A stretch of 64,000 bases of DNA from Tieghemiomyces parasiticus. Taxonomy: Eukaryota; Kickxellomycota; Dimargaritomycetes; Dimargaritales; Dimargaritaceae. Location: positions 17,043-81,042 of the forward strand of contig JANBPT010000079.1 of assembly GCA_027575765.1 (NCBI GenBank), written 5' to 3'. A program made the position numbers and the translations under genes. Below are positions 12,583 through 23,800 of this stretch, in pieces. Each line of letters begins with the position of its first letter. Position 1 is the stretch's first letter. Below the pieces are notes generated by a model. That model ran no database searches and was not told the DNA's origin. It was given only the letters and a program-made list of their open reading frames with translations.

Positions 12583-14661
12583 CTAGGCCTGAGAAGTGGT
12601 GGGTGCCACGGTCACAGACGGGTTCGGTGTGGAACTGACTGAGGATGGGGAGGGCATGCCGGTCGGGGATCGGGCAGACCCGGGCGGAGCGGATACTACC
12701 GAGCTGGAGACGGGGGCGGCGCTAGCTGCAACTCCCTCCGAGGAGGTCAGTACCGCGGCGGCCCCGACCATCCGCGGGGAGGGCAGGCGGGGTAGGGCAG
12801 GTGAGCCAGAGACGGGCGAGCTGCCGCTCGGGGCCGGGAAGTAGGAGGCCGGGGCGTGGCTGGGCGCATGGGCAAACTGAGTGGGGCGGCCGGGGTTGTT
12901 GCTGCCGGTGGTGTCACCAGAGGACTCCGTGTTGCCATTGCTGTTAGAAGAAGTCGGCTGGGCGTAGCGATCCGGGGCCGGAAGTTCAGCAGCTTCCGCC
13001 GCGCGCTGGTGACCCCCGGAAGATGGGTGGCCGTGGTAGGACGAGTGGTTAGGGTAGAAGGGCTGGCGGTAGTTGGGGTGGTGCGGGGACTGGCGCACAT
13101 GTCGGCCTTGGTGCGGGTGGGATGAGACCGAGAGCGGGTACCCGGACGGGGCCGAGGTGGCGGAGGTCGGTGGTGGTGGCGCGGGGAACCGGCCATACTC
13201 AGGCCCACCGATGGCGGGGGCCGAGAGCGGTGGTTGTGGGTAGTGGGGCCGGGGTCCGTTGGGGACAGGCGCCGACTGCATTATTTTGCCGTGGTGGGTG
13301 GCGGACCGGTCGCCGCCCTGGGCCGCGGCTTTGACCTCGTCCATGGTGACGGGCTTGAATGGGTAGGCCGCCATCACTGCGGCTGTGGCGGCGGCGCCTT
13401 CGGACCCGTCGTAGGCGTCGGCGGGCACATCGCTGCCGCTCTCGCCGCCTGTCGGGTCCGAGCTGGCGGCCTTAGGTGGCCGAAGACCAGCCTTCTTAAG
13501 CATCTCGGCATACTCGGTCTGTCGCTTCTTGGTCAGTTTGGCGTAGTGGAGGCCGCATGCGTTACACAGGGTACGGGCACCGTCGGGGCCGCGCCGCCAC
13601 TCGGGGGTCACTGAGATCTCGCACGAATGGCACTTGCCTGGGGCGGCAGTATTGGCCTTGCGGTTGCGCTTCCGGGCCCGGTTTAGAGTAGGCGTAAGGT
13701 TGGTACGCTTATTGCGAATGTACTCCATGGCCTCATCCTCGTGGGCCGGCCGGGCCATGTCCTTGCGGATATCTACAAATATCTGAAAAATATCGTGACT
13801 ACGCTGCACCATCTCGTCCACTAGCTCCCCGGTCGGCTGCTGGCCTTCGGCACGATGGCGGGGTTCCATGTAGTAGCTGGCGAAGCGGAGCAGTTCCTGA
13901 CAGGCATCATGGATGCGTCGCATATCGGAGTGGTACTTGGCGGTGCGGCTAGGCAAGGAGTGGCCGTCCTGAGTGTGAACGCGAAACTTGCTCACCTGGC
14001 CATCGTAAGGGTGACTGGGCAGCCCAGGCGGAGGACCGTCCTCTGGTATAGGCGAGGGACGACGCGGGTACACGACGGGGTATGCGGAGCGCGGCGGGAG
14101 TGGGGTGCTTGTGGCGGGAGGGTAATCACCTGGGGTCGTCGGGAGCGATGCGGTGTGGTGGGCGGTGTAGTTGGGCGGGTGGTACCCGGGAGTCAAGGGC
14201 CCGCTGGACGCGTAGGCCGGGGCGGAGCGGACCGCAGGAGGACCCTCGTTCGGGTCGTAGGCCCGGGTGGGGGTCGGTGGCATTAAACCCGGTCGGTGGT
14301 GCGGGTGGTGATAGTGGTGGGGCGGAGCCGACTGTGGGGCCGCCCCGGACGCCGGTGTCTGATGGTGCGGCGGCGGCGGCGTCGTCGTCGATACGGTGCT
14401 AGCAGTGGAAGTAGGTGTGGACAGGGCCGGCCGGTACGGCGAGTCGTGTTGAGACGGGTGCGGGGGTACCGAATGCGGGGTGAGAAGGGCGGTGGCGTCG
14501 CCAGGCGTCGGGGAGATGCATGAGAGCGGCGGTAGGGTGGGTTTGGAGGGTCGACGTAGGTGCATAAAGGAGCCAGTCCGGGCAGCCGCCGTCGGTAAAG
14601 CGGACGGGTCAATGGTGCTTGGGGTGCCCGGATAGGCGGTGGGACGGGGTCCGTTATCCAT
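12583..14661 (-). CDS. GATA-type zinc-finger transcription regulator
   Basis: This is a single-exon ORF of 692 residues counted from the ATG at 14661 (MDNGPRPTAYPGT...). The frame stays open 44 codons further upstream but offers only a TTG. The N-terminal ~230 residues are Pro/Ser/Thr/His-rich and probably disordered. Residues ~225-320 form a helical segment. A basic stretch (RARKRNRKAN) leads into one GATA finger, C344-X2-C347-X18-C366-X2-C369, with TPEWRRGPDGARTLCNACGL. The tail, from about 400 on, is again Pro/Ser/His-rich. The 18-residue loop is the spacing of WC-1/WC-2-like and plant GATA fingers, unlike the 17-residue loop of AreA-like nitrogen regulators. No PAS domain is visible, so I do not call it a white-collar protein. 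It is expected to bind GATA motifs in the nucleus. Upstream non-coding exons are possible. Confidence 0.9.
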   Translation of the reverse strand: MDNGPRPTAYPGTPSTIDPSALPTAAARTGSFMHLRRPSKPTLPPLSCISPTPGDATALLTPHSVPPHPSQHDSPYRPALSTPTSTASTVSTTTPPPPHHQTPASGAAPQSAPPHHYHHPHHRPGLMPPTPTRAYDPNEGPPAVRSAPAYASSGPLTPGYHPPNYTAHHTASLPTTPGDYPPATSTPLPPRSAYPVVYPRRPSPIPEDGPPPGLPSHPYDGQVSKFRVHTQDGHSLPSRTAKYHSDMRRIHDACQELLRFASYYMEPRHRAEGQQPTGELVDEMVQRSHDIFQIFVDIRKDMARPAHEDEAMEYIRNKRTNLTPTLNRARKRNRKANTAAPGKCHSCEISVTPEWRRGPDGARTLCNACGLHYAKLTKKRQTEYAEMLKKAGLRPPKAASSDPTGGESGSDVPADAYDGSEGAAATAAVMAAYPFKPVTMDEVKAAAQGGDRSATHHGKIMQSAPVPNGPRPHYPQPPLSAPAIGGPEYGRFPAPPPPTSATSAPSGYPLSVSSHPHQGRHVRQSPHHPNYRQPFYPNHSSYHGHPSSGGHQRAAEAAELPAPDRYAQPTSSNSNGNTESSGDTTGSNNPGRPTQFAHAPSHAPASYFPAPSGSSPVSGSPALPRLPSPRMVGAAAVLTSSEGVAASAAPVSSSVVSAPPGSARSPTGMPSPSSVSSTPNPSVTVAPTTSQA

Positions 14662-17600
14662 GGCGGAGCACTGGCTAGGGCAGGTAGTAGGGCAGTGGGC
14701 AGGGGCCAAGAGAGGATTTTGCACAATAGGTCTGGGGGTAGGGGATTCGAGGGAATAAGGACTCGCACACCCGGGCGAGAATCGTGCTGCCAAAGTACGT
14801 GGATTATAAACGACGCCGGCAACGACGTGGGGAAGAAGAAGAAGGGGGAGGAGTCGCTGGGGCTTATGGGCGTTGGCAGGCGGTCTATAGCAATAGGGGA
14901 TTGGGAGGGTGAAGGTGGGAGAGGAGATAGGTTAGCAGAGAGTGCGGGCTAATTAATACGGGGGTTAAGTCAAGATAAAAATAAACGTTGGCGTGGAGAG
15001 AAAAGGGAATGCGGCGTCGAAAAGGTGCGAGAGAACCGCTGAAAGTAGGGGGCGGCTTTTTTAACGTGGTCGGTTGGGTTACGCAGGTACCAGGACGCAG
15101 CTGATAAAAATAGATGGGCTGGCAGGCCATCAGATTTTTTAAGCGATGAGCAGATGTATTGGTGGCACAAAGAAATGACCGGAATAGCCACGATGGGTCA
15201 ATTCTCCAATAGCCAGGATACGTCAAGACCCGCCCATATCGCAAGGAGGGGATAATGAAGTGACGGACTTCGGATGTCACACTGGCCACCCAGAATCGCA
15301 GATACTGCCCGTGCCCGACCCCCCTTTTTCTGAGAAACCGATATCATGCACGACGAAACGCTGGCTGCCACGCACCCAAGTCAAATCAATACCTCGCGAC
15401 ATCGACTTGGACATTGATGAGAAGACGCACTTACCAAGGGGGAGATGTACGGTCCACAGTGATCAGCACAGCTAACGGGCGGACAGGACGATGAAAATCG
15501 GCTACCGTAGTGGAAGAGAGAGAGGCAGCGAGATGGAAGAACCGACAGTGGACGCCAGGGGTGAGGGGTTAACGGTCGAGCACTGACCACACCCAAAGGC
15601 AATGGAGGCAGAAAGAGCATGGTCGAAACCGGGGGAACAAATATACAACGGATACGGAGCGGAGTAATATTGTAGCCAAGGAACGTTGGTGGGTGGGAGC
15701 CAGATGCGAGAGATCGGGGTACAAGAGGATAGGAGGAAAAGGAATGGTACGGCAATCATCGTGCATAGGTGGTGATAGAGTCAAAAGTGTAGGGTGACGG
15801 AAGGGAGGGGAGGAAGCAGGAGTAATGCGGGTTAGAGATCGATTGGTGGGGTGGCGGCTAATTTCGGGACATATGCATGACAGGAGGGGGGGTGTATGGG
15901 TATAACCCGATGCGAGTGTGGAGATTCCGGGGTGTCAATGTATGACCCATCGAACCGACACGAGAAGCCGGTGCATTAGTCCAAACAGGGCAGGGGGAGT
16001 GTGGGCATGCACAGTCGAGATTTGGTGCGACAAAGCAGAGTGGCTCTAGCTGTGAAAAAGATGGTGCAATCGGACAAAGATAAGAAGACAACCAGCGAGG
16101 CCGGCCGGTGAGAGCAGCTACGGGTAATGTCGGATGAACGAAAGACGGGGCGCGACTGCCATCCGCCATATCAAAACACCGAGTGTCAACAAAACGGGAG
16201 GGGGTCAAGCGAACCAGACAAATTGGCACGTTATGTAGAAAGAGGAACGCGGCAGCATGGCCAGGTCGCCGGAACGGAATGGTTACGGACGCACAATAAC
16301 CTCTGAGACGTAAAAGGGGACTGAATACTGTAGTCCAGGGCTCGGGGGTAATGAAGCTGATGGGACAAATATTGTACAAAGGAGATTGAAAGCCTATGGA
16401 CTTACCGTAAGAGGGAGAGCGGACAACCCACCACAAGAGGTACGACGGTTCTCTGTTAGCTTGGTACGATGCCGATGGCCGTTTGAGTGCGGTGGTTGGG
16501 AGCTAATCGCTGCCAAAAGGTAAACGGAGAAATACTGAACCAAAAGTAACACAGGCTGGCGTCTACTACGTCACGGATTCGAGCGTAGTGGGCAATTGAA
16601 GGCAGGATAAGTTCCTTCCTTACAACCAGGGGTGGGATACGCGTGATAAAAAAATGACAAGACTTTTGGACGAGGAAGGGTAGCACAAGCAATCCTTGAC
16701 CTGAAGATAAAAATACCGAAAGTGGTCGGTAAGACAAAGGGGCAGTACTGCGCGGGTGCTAAGGCGGTATCATTAATTGGGACTGTAGACGGATATATAG
16801 GAGAGGGGCGCAGGTGCAGAATGACGGGCTAGAAGAAGGGAAGGGTCGGGTATTTTAGACTCCAAGTCGGCATATCAACGGGGACGGCTGAAAAAGTGGA
16901 GGGAGGTGGGGCCTTGACCGAGGTTACGGAGTCAGAATGGCTGGAGGAAAACTACGTAGCAAAATTGCGAGTACGGAAATAGTGTCCAGCTACAAGCACG
17001 GCAAATAAGGGAAAATACAAGGGTGGGTCGTCGTCTTACAGGAAATAACTGGCGTCTAGTTTAGAACTAGAGTGTTTGGGGGAGGGGGAGAGGTAGCACA
17101 GATTGTGGTGTACACCGACATTAAATAAGGCAGTCGCACAAGGCTCGTGGGTCGAATGTTTAAAAAGGTTACGAAAGTAACAGCCAAAAGCCAGCTTCGC
17201 CAGAGGGGAGGGGTGGCGGAGTGTTGCGCGTCCGGCCAACCGGGGTGTATATTTGGGATTGGTAATACGAAAAGAGAGGAAGGAAGGGATTAGGGAGGGC
17301 AAGCAGGGTGGCTGGTAGCTTGGCAGGAACATAGGTAAACATACGATTAGTAAATCTCTGGGATGGCGGACGGGGCGTGGGGATGGTTTTATACGTTCAA
17401 TCATCCTGGAACTGAAAAAGGGGAGGGGCAAACAAGGGACGATGGACGATGAATGGTTCGGAAAAAACTGGGGTCCTACTAGCATGATGTGGATGGGGGA
17501 GAAGTCGATTGCTGCCCGGGTGTGCCAATCAAGGCGGAAAGAGGGTGGGTATCAGCAGTCTACTTTAGGGAAATGAAAAGAGACGCATGAAAAGTTAATC
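14662..17600 (-). promoter_or_regulatory. Long pyrimidine-rich leader/promoter region of the GATA gene
   Basis: The coding (minus) strand is mostly C/T-rich from the GATA start codon up to about 17600, where the skew ends sharply. A compositionally mixed stretch sits at about 15230-15470. Splice-donor consensus GTAAGT occurs on the minus strand at 15429-15434 and 16400-16405. A long, possibly spliced 5' UTR is therefore conceivable. No coding segment with family resemblance is seen. Confidence 0.4.
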
Positions 17601-17872
17601 CGCGCCCTCCCCCGTCCATTTTCGTATCGCCCAATAATATGCCCCTCCCTTCCATCATCCTGCCTTAGCCACCCACCCTCATCTGGGGCTAGCGATTCGC
17701 TTCCGGCGCGCATCTACACACAGTCTCTCCCAGTGAGAGGTGGTCCATCTCCTCCCTCATACACACGTATCTGTATCATAGTTGACCACAGCGCCTTCCG
17801 AGGAGGACAATGAGGGTTGACAAAAGGGGGAGGGTGCTGAACCCACCAAACAAGTGGGCGCACCACCACGGC

Positions 17873-17884
17873 GGGGGGGGGGGG
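17873..17884. repeat. G12 homopolymer
   Basis: Twelve consecutive G residues lie in non-coding sequence near the outer boundary of the pyrimidine-skewed region upstream of the GATA gene. Confidence 0.9.
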
Positions 17885-20800
17885 CTAAGGGGCAGAGCAG
17901 TAAATCTCGTGGCTGGCGCGATGAGGGTTATCGATACGATGAGAGTTGCCAGATTTAGTAAAGTCGGGGGAAAAAGGAAATGGGAGTGTGCAAGGAGGAG
18001 GAGAAGGGGGGGGGGCTGACCTTCAAGCCGGGGGCCAATGGCGATGGGAATGCCCTGGGACCTTACAAGGAGCGTAGGGGATTGGTCAGAGACATCGACA
18101 TTCATCCTGCCGTCTCACCTCCCTTGTCCGTCAGGCGGGTGCATAGAGGGCGGGGAACAGGGGGGGATCGCACGGCTCTGAAAGGTTGAACGAGAGAGTC
18201 TCAGCCTCCGGCGTAAACTATGCGCAGGGCGATATGACTTGAGCCGGGGGAGCTGGTAGTGGCCATATTAAAAAAATAGGCCCAAGTATCTCACGATGGT
18301 AAAATAAGGCCATGGGAGACGAGGGCGCACGGCCTGACCAGCCCCGACGCCAAGACGCAATTGGTATCGGCCGATGATTGGCTGGCCGAGAGCGGGCGAG
18401 ATGGACGATGACCCCCCGCCATTCGTTGGGTGCGTCGGGGAAAAGGGTGGGAGGGCGTCAAGGTTTGCCCTGTGCCCGCATTCAATCTGGCGAGGCGCAT
18501 AGACCCCAAGTATTGATGAGATCGGCGGGCGACACCATCATCGCCGTCGTCACCTCCCCTCCCACCCTTCCTATCTAGCCTTTCCCTTTATCTAGGTTCG
18601 CCACCCTTTCCCTCCTTTGGGCGTCACAAATTTTCGATGGCGAGCTTCCGTACTAACACGTTCCCCTATCTCGGGTCTACCAATCTCCAAGCTTCTCCCA
18701 TGGCTAGGCCATACAGGTTCGCTGAGATTCGAATAACCAGCAAAGCTTGACAGCTGGGCGAGTCCTCTTGACCAGTTAGCCGGTTGGCTCTATTTGTCCG
18801 CTGACCCTGCGATTGGATTAATGGTGTACGCCCTAGGGGGGTTCCATCGGGTGGGCGGGGTGGATGACCCAGCTGACTGGGGCCTTCGTGACTCTGGTTT
18901 GCGATTGGGGGAGGGTGGTCATCGTAAGTGCACAAGGAAGGTACTGGCATGTGCGCCGGGGCGTGTTCGTCGTCATTGATTGTTACGTGTGGTGAGATTC
19001 GATGCTTTGAGCTCAATGTTGTGCTGGCCAGAGGGGGTTAAGGCTACACGGGGTCGTTGCGGAGAGTCAGCCTAATACCTATATTATTAAGGATACGGGG
19101 GGGGGAGAAGAGTAGAGCAGGGATTCTAGCTATCGGACAGAAAGGGTGGGCGACATCCAGTCGTGCACAGATCTTTGCTACAGGGGAAGGGAGGGGGGCT
19201 CGCCCCTTGCCATCTGGTCTCCTGCCCCTTAAATCGCCGGCTTTCGGGTGACCGAGGGGCGACGAACCCACACATGCATTAATTGCAACATGTTGCAGGC
19301 CGCCTACTACATCCGTTCGTTGACCCTATTTTGCGATTATCGGCTGGCCCGTGCTGCCATCTACATCGTGCCTACTCGTCGTCCCTCCTTTTCGCGCGTA
19401 GGGTCTATGGACAGCCTTACTACCTGGTCGCCGCTTCGGTCGGTGCCTGGCTGTATCATGTTACGCACCCTCCGCAAAGGCCTTTTTTTCGCAGTCCGGG
19501 GCCGACATGGAAGCCACCTTAATCCATCGTTAAATCGATCACGATCCCATCACCGATGGCTAGGGCGTCATGAGGTCGAGCCAGGTTAATGGAGTTCCTA
19601 CACAACACCGGCCGGTGGGCCGGCCACAGTGAACTGCACTGGCCCATACGTATCTCGCCACAGACCCGGGCGCATACACATACACATACATGTCCATGCG
19701 CATACAGACACACTCATGCCTGGGGTATCGAGTCGGTTCGGTAAGTACGACGCCGCAATCACTTCTCTCCTATAGCGTTGGAGCTCACCACTTGGCTGGT
19801 CAGAGGTTTCGTGGCGGGAATGTACAGGGCTTGTATCTAAGGCAAATAGTCTCCAAGGTGCTCATTACCGATAGGGAGAGGGTGGTTCCGTATTAGGTAG
19901 TTGCAGGGACAGCGTCACAGATACTTTCACACACACACACACATTTATACCCTCTTCCATCCCACTCACTCCCATTATCCTTCTACCACCCGGTGCGGCT
20001 GGAAAACTCTGATAGCCGATAGTCATCGAATCCGTCATGGGGCCGGTCAAATCGGGCGGGTGGGTGGTCCCATCGGAGATGGCGTGCATGGGACCGTGAA
20101 TCGTCCCACACCGTGCAGCTCACCAATTGTACCAGGTGGGGCTGATTCAAATCGCCGTGTATCAGATTGGGGCAGCGTACTATTCTTGTCACCCCTCATT
20201 TATCCGCCGCAGAAGCCGTCGACCGACTTGGCACACAATTTAGCATGGTCGACTGCTCTGCCGGTGGAAAGACATCATTAGGTTGCTGGTGCACGATACT
20301 GCTACCGACAGGCCCCGATGTGCGGGTGGGCTGTCGTGATACCAAACATGTCAGCCGTTAATTACACTCAGGCCAGCCTCCCCCGATACTGCGGTCGGAG
20401 GCGAGTGCGATCGACACTTTAAGTCCGTCAAGGTATCCACGAGCTAACGCGTCTACCTGGCGTAAAACAGCAGCAGCTTAGACTACATTGTTTCGTCACG
20501 GATGAAAGTCAACGTGTCCCCCTGTCTACTGCCTAACTCCGCTCACCGTGCAACCTGCACCCAAACCATACCCAGGAGGTTAACAGGGAAGTGCCAGGGT
20601 CGGCTCTCATAGAGAGAGGGGGAGGCAGGTGAGTCTGCGCCCTTTTCTCAGCGACGCAACAGGCCCAGCGGGAGGCAGGCTCGGTCCTGTCGCAAGCAAC
20701 GCTATCTCTACCATCAGATGGGTGGAAGGAAAGGCGACAGGTCTCGTCCTGACCCTCCGTGCTCCTGCACACTTTCTTCCCCACTAATATACCGGACTTG

Positions 20801-23800
20801 GCGAAGGGTGGTGGCTGACTTTGTACGCAGGGTCTCCATGGAGAGCACACGACAGGGTGGGCGCCGTCGATGTTTTCTGTCTGCGGGGTTGGGACACGCC
20901 GGCCGGTCGATCAACCGCCCGTACCAATGGGACTTGCGAGCCGGGCCTTAGCAAACAAGCGACATGAGATGGCCGAGTGAATCTTCGCTGAGTAGAACAG
21001 TCTATCTGTCGACCTTGCTATCCCCGTCTATTGTTGGCACCAGTGCTTAGTCAATACGTCCAGTGGGGCTAATTGCTACCGAAGGATGTGAGAGACAACC
21101 CACGTAGCGATGTCGATCTGGGAAACCCGTAGACAGTCCCGTTAACAATTCTCTAACCGCCCCACTGTCATATACCAATCTTTCGCCCAGGTGAATACAA
21201 CAGTGGCAGCTGACTCCCAAGGGACTCCGCGCTGCTTCCTGCAGGTGGCTATGGGCTGGAAATCGCTGGATGGTGCGCTGTCTTCCCACGTGGCCACCAC
21301 GCTCATCCCAGCCTGCCCGCTAGGCCATAAAAAACAAATATCTGGCGCCCCGGGCGTAACCTAGGGGGTCGATATAGCTGCGGTAGCCAGCCACCATTTT
21401 TATAATAATATGTAATGCAACAATACAACGGCGGTGCTCGACATTCAGTTTTGTTCATGCATGGCGCTGATACGGGAGGCCGTGAGTAATATCGTAGGTG
21501 ACATGAGCTAGATAAGCAGCACCTTATTACGACGTTTCGCCGTCGAGTGTCGATGTTTTCAAGGGGCCTTGGCGCCATGATATCGATACGATTACGACCC
21601 AAGCGAATGTTCTGCTCTCCTTTCTATAGCGTTGGCTAAAGATCTCAATAGGGTCTTAAGTCTACACCTCTCTTCCTCCTCATTACTGTTGAGTTCATAA
21701 GCAGATCCATGAAAGTCAGGGCTGAGTCGAGGGGGGAGGGGAGAGACATGGCATGCAATTGTGACTCGAGTCTATTCATGTCATCAGTACACCACTATTC
21801 ACATCGCGATTACCCCACAGTCGGACCGGACATATTCTACCCACCATGGGTATCGATGTGCACCACTTGCATCCCTAGTATGTATACCTAACTCCCCCCT
21901 TTTTTGAGTACAAGAACTGTTCAATGTGTCCGGCCAGTGGGCACCAGTGGAGTGGCCCTTCAGGACGGTCACTGGCGCGGGATTAATGGAGAGCAGACGA
22001 GAAGGAAGAAACGCCGTCACCAGAAATGTCCATCCAATGATATGAGCAAGCTTTGGCCATGGCTACTAATCATTTTCCTCTTTTCGCTAATCTCAGCGGC
22101 CGGTAAAAAAGCCAAGATACACGATAAGGGCCCGTGAATCCCAGCCAGTCAGATGCATGCGAGGAGGAGACGGGCGGTGGGCATTTCGTTGTAGACCGTA
22201 GCCAGATAGTGCCATGGACTGATTGTCTGTTGGATGTCCTCTTCTTCGTGCTCCACGAATCTCCATTAGCCTTGCAATGTGAATTTAGACGGTATTTCCC
22301 GATGGTTAAACGGACTCTCAGCTGCCATTGGCGTGACCGTGTATAAAGTCAATGCTTCTCATTCGTGAGTTGTAAACTACTACTTTTTCCTTGCCCTCCT
22401 TTTATCCACCCCCCCTCCCTCTCGCTCGTTCATCACTTGCTTGTCAAGCAACGCATACTTCGTCAGGGGAAAAAGGGATTGCCATTTCTCTCTCTCTCTG
22501 TCTCCCCCTCCCCTTGCTGTCCCTCACCTGGTTTCCTAGTCGCCCACGAAGCAAAATTGGAGGCTGCAATTACCACATTCCGTTGCACAAAAGAACCGAG
22601 CGAGTGGCATGGCCGCCATATTAGCCGTGCCGATTGGCTCGGGCTATCCGGTCGGCACCGGATCGGTGTGAAAGTTAAGAAAACCTGGGGAGGGAGCCTA
22701 CTATCTTCCGCGCTTGGTATGGCTGTAGGGGAGTTAGCCAATGGCAGTGGGTATATCGAGGCGATGGACTCGTCAGCATCAGCTCCTTCTCCTCTGTCTG
22801 GTTGACCAGGACCTTTATGGGTATCGTCTACAGGTATGTAAGTATATATATACGGGTGGTTACAGTAAGGACACCCGGGTGAAGGGTGAAGGCTCCGTCA
22901 GTAAACTTACCTCCGCGCTCCTCACATTGATTTGACGTATGGTTGGCGTCGTGACCTCCTAGGGGTTCTGTCAAACCAGTTAGTGCAGGGTAGGACCAAT
23001 CCCCCTGTTCACAAGCCCACGGTTTGCCTACTATCCTTGTCCAATAAGCGAAGCGAAGGACTCGAGTTGGGAGGCTCGGCGGATACCAAATTTGGTATTG
23101 AAAAAAATAATCCCAGCAATATGCTCTCCGATCCTGGTTGCCCTCGTCAGCCGACTTCCTTATGAAGGCCGAAGAAAGTCTCTGCTTCCATTCTTTACGG
23201 TTAAGGGATGGGGCGGCGAATAGGCGCTAGGGAATCTGCAGGGCGATGTCACACCACCAGATCACTGACAATTACCTAGCGTGGAAATAGGGACAGTTTA
23301 ACGGAAGCCAAATTAAAAAAAAGGCTTTACCAAGCTGGGTCGTAATTAGAGGCCTTGGCATGATTTACACTTCCCCTCCACGTTTTCGACAGTCCAGATA
23401 TGCCACCCTCTTTTAGTGGTGATTTTGGCTATCTCATGACTTTACGGATTAAGTATGTCCACCCCTGTCCGTAGCTATAAACCCAGTAAGTTTTTATATA
23501 AAAAAAAACCACTGATATAGGCTGGGCGACGAGGCCTGCACGGGCTGCGGGTAATACGTGGCGAACAAAGAGGGTCGTCAGCCCTTCTTTCACCACCTCA
23601 TTCACCTGGTAATTACATTACCGACTTGCCTAGACACCCTGCTCCCCCTTTCCCAACCTCATATCCATATGGCTGTGAATGACGAGCCCCTATCTGCAAT
23701 TGCCCCGATAGTTCGCCCAGGCAGTTTAAATCGGGATGCTATCGTTTGCTTCCGAGTGTCTCCTGGGAAATCACCTATGCATCAGCGGAATCGCCAAGTT

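Noticed and set aside
12856..14402. Several plus-strand frames opposite the GATA gene
   Set aside because: They are Gly/Arg/Val-rich shadows caused by codon bias of the GATA frame, with no motifs.
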